From: RGIG4034 sp045628945
GTDB lineage: Bacteria; Bacillota; Clostridia; Lachnospirales; Lachnospiraceae
DNA: 44,882 nt
Direction: 5' to 3'
NCBI GenBank assembly: GCA_045628945.1
Contig: JAZQQG010000030.1
Span: forward strand, 1 to 44,882
How positions within the stretch are numbered: position 1 is the stretch's first letter; the number at the start of each line of letters is the position of its first letter. The notes below the pieces were generated by a model. It was not told the DNA's origin, made no database searches, and saw only the letters and a list, made by a program, of their open reading frames with translations. Position numbers and translations under genes: made by a program. Positions 42,399-44,882 of this stretch are shown in pieces.

Positions 42399-43466
42399 AT
42401 GAAAGACGAAAAAATAACCTACCACGAGCAAGTTGATCGAGACAATACCCTAAAACTTCGGGAATCGTTAAATTATCTTCCGCGCTTTACCACGGATTAC
42501 TTTCGTGGAATTCACAATACCACCTCATCACGTACACAAATAGCGTACGCGTATGATTTAAGAGTGTTTTTTGAGTATATGCATGATAATAATCCTGCAT
42601 TAAGCTCCTATGAGATTCAGGATCTTCCCATCTCAATTCTGGATGATATTACAAAACTGGATATTGAAGAATTCTTAGAGCATTGTGAATACTATAAGAA
42701 AAATAATAAAATCTATACCAATAAAGAGCGTGGAATCATGCGAAAGCTTGCTTCTATTAAAAGTATGTATCATTTCTTCTATAAAAGTGAAATGATTACC
42801 AAGAATCCTGCGGCTCTTGTGGACATGCCTAAGCTTCATGAAAAAGAAATCATTCGATTGGATCCTAATGAAGTTGCGGAATTATTGGATGCGGTCGATG
42901 AAGGAAGCACCGTTACCAAGAATGAGCAGAAATATTATAACAAAACCAGATGTCGGGATCTTGCCATCTTAACGCTTCTTCTCGGAACCGGAATTCGTGT
43001 CTCTGAATGCGTTGGATTAAATATCGAAGACGTGGATTTTGATAATAATCGAGTGAAAATCTACCGCAAGGGTGGTTATGAGACGGTTGTATATTTCGGA
43101 GAAGAGGTTCGTTCCTCTCTCCTATCCTATCTCGAAGAACGTAATGGAACATTAAAAACAGCAGAAACAAAGGGTCCTCTCTTTTTATCATTACAAAACA
43201 AAAGAATCTGCGTGCGATCGGTTGAAATTCTGGTAAAAAAATACACCTCAAGAACCAACACACTTAAGAAAATCACCCCACATAAGCTACGCAGTACCTA
43301 TGGTACGAATCTGTATCGTGAAAGCGGGGATATCTACCTGGTTGCGGAAGTCTTAGGACACAAAGATGTCAATACAACAAGGAAACATTATGCTGCCATT
43401 GACGAAGAAGGGAAACGAAAAGCTGCTTCCATGGTAAGCCTTAGAGAGCCGAAAAAGAAAGATTAA
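42399..43466 (+). CDS. XerC/D-like tyrosine recombinase
   Basis: 355 residues from the ATG at 42399, with GGAAGG six bases upstream; a start at 42378 would lie within ttcA and lacks a site. An N-terminal SAM-like core-binding domain (about 30-135) precedes the catalytic domain. The active-site residues are complete: Arg in LGTGIRVSECVGL, Lys in the YRKGGYETV hairpin, His-x-x-Arg in TPHKLRST, His in LGHKDVNTT and Tyr in TRKHYAAI. It could be a chromosome-dimer (Xer) or a resident recombinase. No att site, excisionase or phage gene is near, and it sits in a housekeeping run, which argues against an integrated element. Confidence 0.88.
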   Translation: MKDEKITYHEQVDRDNTLKLRESLNYLPRFTTDYFRGIHNTTSSRTQIAYAYDLRVFFEYMHDNNPALSSYEIQDLPISILDDITKLDIEEFLEHCEYYKKNNKIYTNKERGIMRKLASIKSMYHFFYKSEMITKNPAALVDMPKLHEKEIIRLDPNEVAELLDAVDEGSTVTKNEQKYYNKTRCRDLAILTLLLGTGIRVSECVGLNIEDVDFDNNRVKIYRKGGYETVVYFGEEVRSSLLSYLEERNGTLKTAETKGPLFLSLQNKRICVRSVEILVKKYTSRTNTLKKITPHKLRSTYGTNLYRESGDIYLVAEVLGHKDVNTTRKHYAAIDEEGKRKAASMVSLREPKKKD

Positions 43467-43807
43467 TCCACATATGCATAATAGGGAACCATAATATACT
43501 GGCCGGCATAGATATCGTTCGCATTCTCCAGGTGATTCATACGAACCACTTCCTTAATATATTCTTTGGTTCCCGCATAATGCTCGTCAATGAAACGTTC
43601 GGAAATAGAAGTAAGGGTATCTCCATACTGCACTTCAATATTTGTGAACAACTTGACGGCATCCCGATGATCGTTTGCTTTGGAAACGGAATTTCCAATA
43701 AACAAAAACAAAACAATAAATGCCATCATTCCCAGCACGGCAAAGGATAAACGAAAACGAATCTGTAACTGTCTCTTTCTCTGGGATATCGTAAGATGTC
43801 TGCTCAT
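43463..43807 (-). CDS. yneA: LysM-domain membrane protein, YneA-like cell division inhibitor
   Basis: 114 residues on the - strand. A basic N-terminus (MSRHLTISQRKRQ), one membrane helix (about 20-40) and a C-terminal LysM (about 58-110, VQYGDTLTSISERF, NANDIYAGQYIMVP) make the B. subtilis YneA layout. YneA is SOS-induced and delays division until DNA is repaired. Here the gene is divergent from lexA, as in Bacillus, and its promoter carries a perfect SOS box (43877-43888). It overlaps the end of the recombinase gene by 4 bases, tail to tail. Confidence 0.85.
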   Translation of the reverse strand: MSRHLTISQRKRQLQIRFRLSFAVLGMMAFIVLFLFIGNSVSKANDHRDAVKLFTNIEVQYGDTLTSISERFIDEHYAGTKEYIKEVVRMNHLENANDIYAGQYIMVPYYAYVD

Positions 43808-43845
43808 AATTATCTCTCTTTCATGTCTACAAACTGTAAATATAC

Positions 43846-43857
43846 GAATGAATGTTC
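43846..43857. promoter_or_regulatory. SOS (LexA) box, one mismatch
   Basis: GAATGAATGTTC matches GAAC-N4-GTTC with one change; with flanking C and G it reads CGAAT-N4-GTTCG. It lies just downstream of the -10 of the LysM gene promoter. Confidence 0.65.
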
Positions 43858-43869
43858 GCTTATGTTCCC

Positions 43870-43898
43870 ATTATACGAACACGCGTTCTTGTTGTCAA
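43870..43898 (-). promoter_or_regulatory. Near-perfect sigma-A promoter of the LysM gene
   Basis: On the - strand TTGACA (43898-43893), 17 bases, then TATAAT (43875-43870), both perfect. The spacer contains the perfect SOS box, so LexA bound there should block it. Confidence 0.8.
43877..43888. promoter_or_regulatory. SOS (LexA) box, perfect
   Basis: GAACACGCGTTC fits the Gram-positive LexA consensus GAAC-N4-GTTC exactly, with a leading C. It lies inside the -35/-10 spacer of the divergent LysM gene. Confidence 0.85.
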
Positions 43899-43917
43899 TA
43901 CTTTTCGAAAAATTATC

Positions 43918-43929
43918 GAACATATTTTC
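43918..43929. promoter_or_regulatory. SOS (LexA) box, one mismatch
   Basis: GAACATATTTTC matches GAAC-N4-GTTC except for one base. It lies 11 bases upstream of the putative lexA -35 and may serve lexA autoregulation. Confidence 0.6.
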
Positions 43930-43940
43930 TGAAAATTTGT

Positions 43941-43969
43941 TTGCGTTTATCGAAAGTTTGTGCTACCAT
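43941..43969 (+). promoter_or_regulatory. Putative lexA promoter
   Basis: TTGCGT (43941-43946), 17 bases, then TACCAT (43964-43969), about 75 bases before the lexA start. Both hexamers are imperfect. Confidence 0.45.
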
Positions 43970-44043
43970 ATTCTTAGATAAGTATTATTTTTATCATTTC
44001 TGTTTTGGATCTTGATGTTTTATCATATGAATAAGGAGACAAT

Positions 44044-44661
44044 ATGGCAAAAGCGAATCTTACCTCTAAGCAGACCGAAGTTTATGAATTTATCAAAAGT
44101 TCCATTCTTGAGAAGGGATTTCCACCCTCTGTAAGAGATATTTGCGAGGGCGTTGATTTGAAATCGACCTCTTCTGTTCATACTCATTTGGAGGCACTTG
44201 AGAAAAAAGGATATATTCGTCGTGACTATGCGAAATCTCGCTGTATCGAAATTGTAGATGATTCCTTTCAGTCTCTTCGTCAGGAAATGAGTTCGATTCC
44301 GATTGTCGGAACTGTTGCAGCCGGTCAGCCCATCCTTGCGGAGGAGAATATTACCGGATATTTCCCCATTCCTACCGAGATGTGTCCGAATGCGGAGACC
44401 TTCTGCCTTAAGGTTAAGGGCGATTCTATGATTAATAAGGGAATTTTCAGCGGAGATCAGATTTTTGTTCAGAAGACAAATGTTGCGCGTAACGGCGATA
44501 CTGTTGTTGCTCTTGTGGATGATTCCGCAACCGTTAAGACCTTCTATAAGGAAGATGGCCACTATCGTTTACAGCCGGAGAATGATACGATGGATCCGAT
44601 TATTGTCGATCATTGTGAAATCCTTGGCATCGTATTCGGAGTATTCCGTCTATGCAATTAA
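44044..44661 (+). CDS. lexA: LexA repressor
   Basis: 205 residues; AAGGAGACAAT precedes the ATG. An N-terminal winged helix (about 1-65, SVRDICEGVDLKSTSSVHTHLEALEKKG) binds SOS boxes. The C-terminal S24 domain has the Ala-Gly cleavage site in GTVAAGQP (near residue 90), the Ser of GDSMINKGI (near 127) and the Lys of DSATVKTF (near 164). RecA filaments on damaged DNA trigger its self-cleavage, freeing genes such as the divergent LysM gene. Three SOS boxes lie in the shared 236-base upstream region, so autoregulation is expected. A hairpin at 44692-44720 follows. Confidence 0.97.
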   Translation: MAKANLTSKQTEVYEFIKSSILEKGFPPSVRDICEGVDLKSTSSVHTHLEALEKKGYIRRDYAKSRCIEIVDDSFQSLRQEMSSIPIVGTVAAGQPILAEENITGYFPIPTEMCPNAETFCLKVKGDSMINKGIFSGDQIFVQKTNVARNGDTVVALVDDSATVKTFYKEDGHYRLQPENDTMDPIIVDHCEILGIVFGVFRLCN

Positions 44662-44691
44662 TTTTCAATGCTTTGAATGATGCAATAATAA

Positions 44692-44722
44692 AAACGGGTC
44701 ATCTTTCGATGGCCCGTTTCAC
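44692..44722. terminator. Bidirectional terminator after lexA
   Basis: A 12 bp stem (AAACGGGTCATC 44692-44703 paired with GATGGCCCGTTT 44708-44719, one G-T pair) has a TTTC loop and is flanked by A-rich and T-containing sequence. On the - strand it is followed by TTTTTATTATT, so it can serve the gene entering from the right as well. Confidence 0.75.
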
Positions 44723-44768
44723 ATTTCCTATTTCAAATCAAGGGTTATAGGACAAAACGTGTTGATGG

Positions 44769-44882
44769 CTAGTCCCAATCGTTGAATGATTTATCGTATT
44801 TGTGAAGGTCACTCCATACGATTGCATCACCCCATAACGAGAGACTTTTTTCTATCCGTTGTTTCTCATTCATCCGCTGATA
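44769..44882 (-). CDS. C-terminus of a - strand gene, unknown (cut by window)
   Basis: The reverse strand is open from the window edge to a TAG at 44771-44769, encoding 37 residues that end KYDKSFNDWD. The composition (LWGDAIVWSDLHK) looks like a folded protein tail, not noise, and a terminator lies 47 bases beyond its stop in the right place. Too little is present to name the family. Confidence 0.5.
   Translation of the reverse strand, partial: YQRMNEKQRIEKSLSLWGDAIVWSDLHKYDKSFNDWD

Noticed and set aside
42399..43466. Tyrosine recombinase as the integrase of a mobile element
   Set aside because: No att repeats, tRNA gene, excisionase or cargo nearby; it is tightly set between ttcA and the yneA/lexA pair, all core genes.
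1..44882. CRISPR array, tandem repeats, tRNA or rRNA genes
   Set aside because: No spaced direct repeats, cloverleaf with a T-loop consensus, or rRNA-like stretches were seen reading both strands.

Overview
The window reads as a chromosomal segment of a low-to-mid GC, Gram-positive anaerobe, most likely Lachnospiraceae (Clostridia). This rests on gene content and order: phoH-ybeY; miaB-mutS-mutL-miaA-ynbB-like; radC-mreBCD-PBP2-minC-rodA-mgsA; ylmE-sepF-lspA-rluD; and a divergent lexA/LysM pair. It also rests on strong GGAGG-type ribosome sites and frequent TTG/GTG starts. No sequence search was run, so the taxon is an inference. Almost everything is on the + strand and tightly packed, often with 4-23 base overlaps. 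I see no rRNA, tRNA, CRISPR array, IS element or prophage.

Layout. 1-2279 looks accessory: the 3' part of a ferredoxin-fused aldo/keto reductase, a small membrane protein, an acetyltransferase remnant and a DUF2441-like protein. 2336-6784 holds a membrane diguanylate cyclase, a formate/nitrite-family channel and a pyrimidine-nucleoside phosphorylase. 6795-9389 is phoH, then a membrane protein with a ruined HD domain in the place of pgpH/yqfF, then ybeY. 9411-11897 holds an anchored extracytoplasmic protein of unknown function and a SpoVB/MurJ-like flippase. 11900-16575 carries two FAD-dependent oxidoreductases, proB, a DUF896 gene and 5-formyl-THF cyclo-ligase. 16568-24873 is miaB, mutS, mutL, miaA and an ynbB-like PLP enzyme. 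A strong extended -10 promoter at 24856-24884 then opens the radC and cell-shape block (24925-34049): mreB, mreC, mreD, a very long PBP2, minC without minD or minE, rodA, mgsA and a lipoprotein D,D-carboxypeptidase. 34074-39972 is an HlyD-like membrane protein, ylmE/yggS, sepF, a degenerate dehydroquinate-synthase-like gene, lspA, an rluD-type pseudouridine synthase and a cytidylate-kinase-like gene, closed by a bidirectional terminator. 40095-41579 (- strand) is an AI-2E/PerM-family permease. 41687-44661 is ttcA, a tyrosine recombinase, and the divergent LysM (yneA-like)/lexA pair with SOS boxes. A - strand gene enters from the right edge.

The common theme is genome care (MutSL, RadC, LexA/YneA), tRNA modification (MiaA, MiaB, TtcA) and wall growth and division (MreBCD, PBP2, RodA, MinC, SepF, LspA, carboxypeptidase). 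I did not find a wholly new multi-gene system. The points most worth checking are three proteins kept in conserved slots after losing family key residues (HD protein 7751-8899, dehydroquinate-synthase-like protein 36765-37823, MreB phosphate loop at 25601-26611). Next are the missing minDE, the Asp-to-Glu change at the expected catalytic position of methylglyoxal synthase, the PBP2 insertion, and the SOS box lying inside a near-perfect promoter between the LysM gene and lexA.
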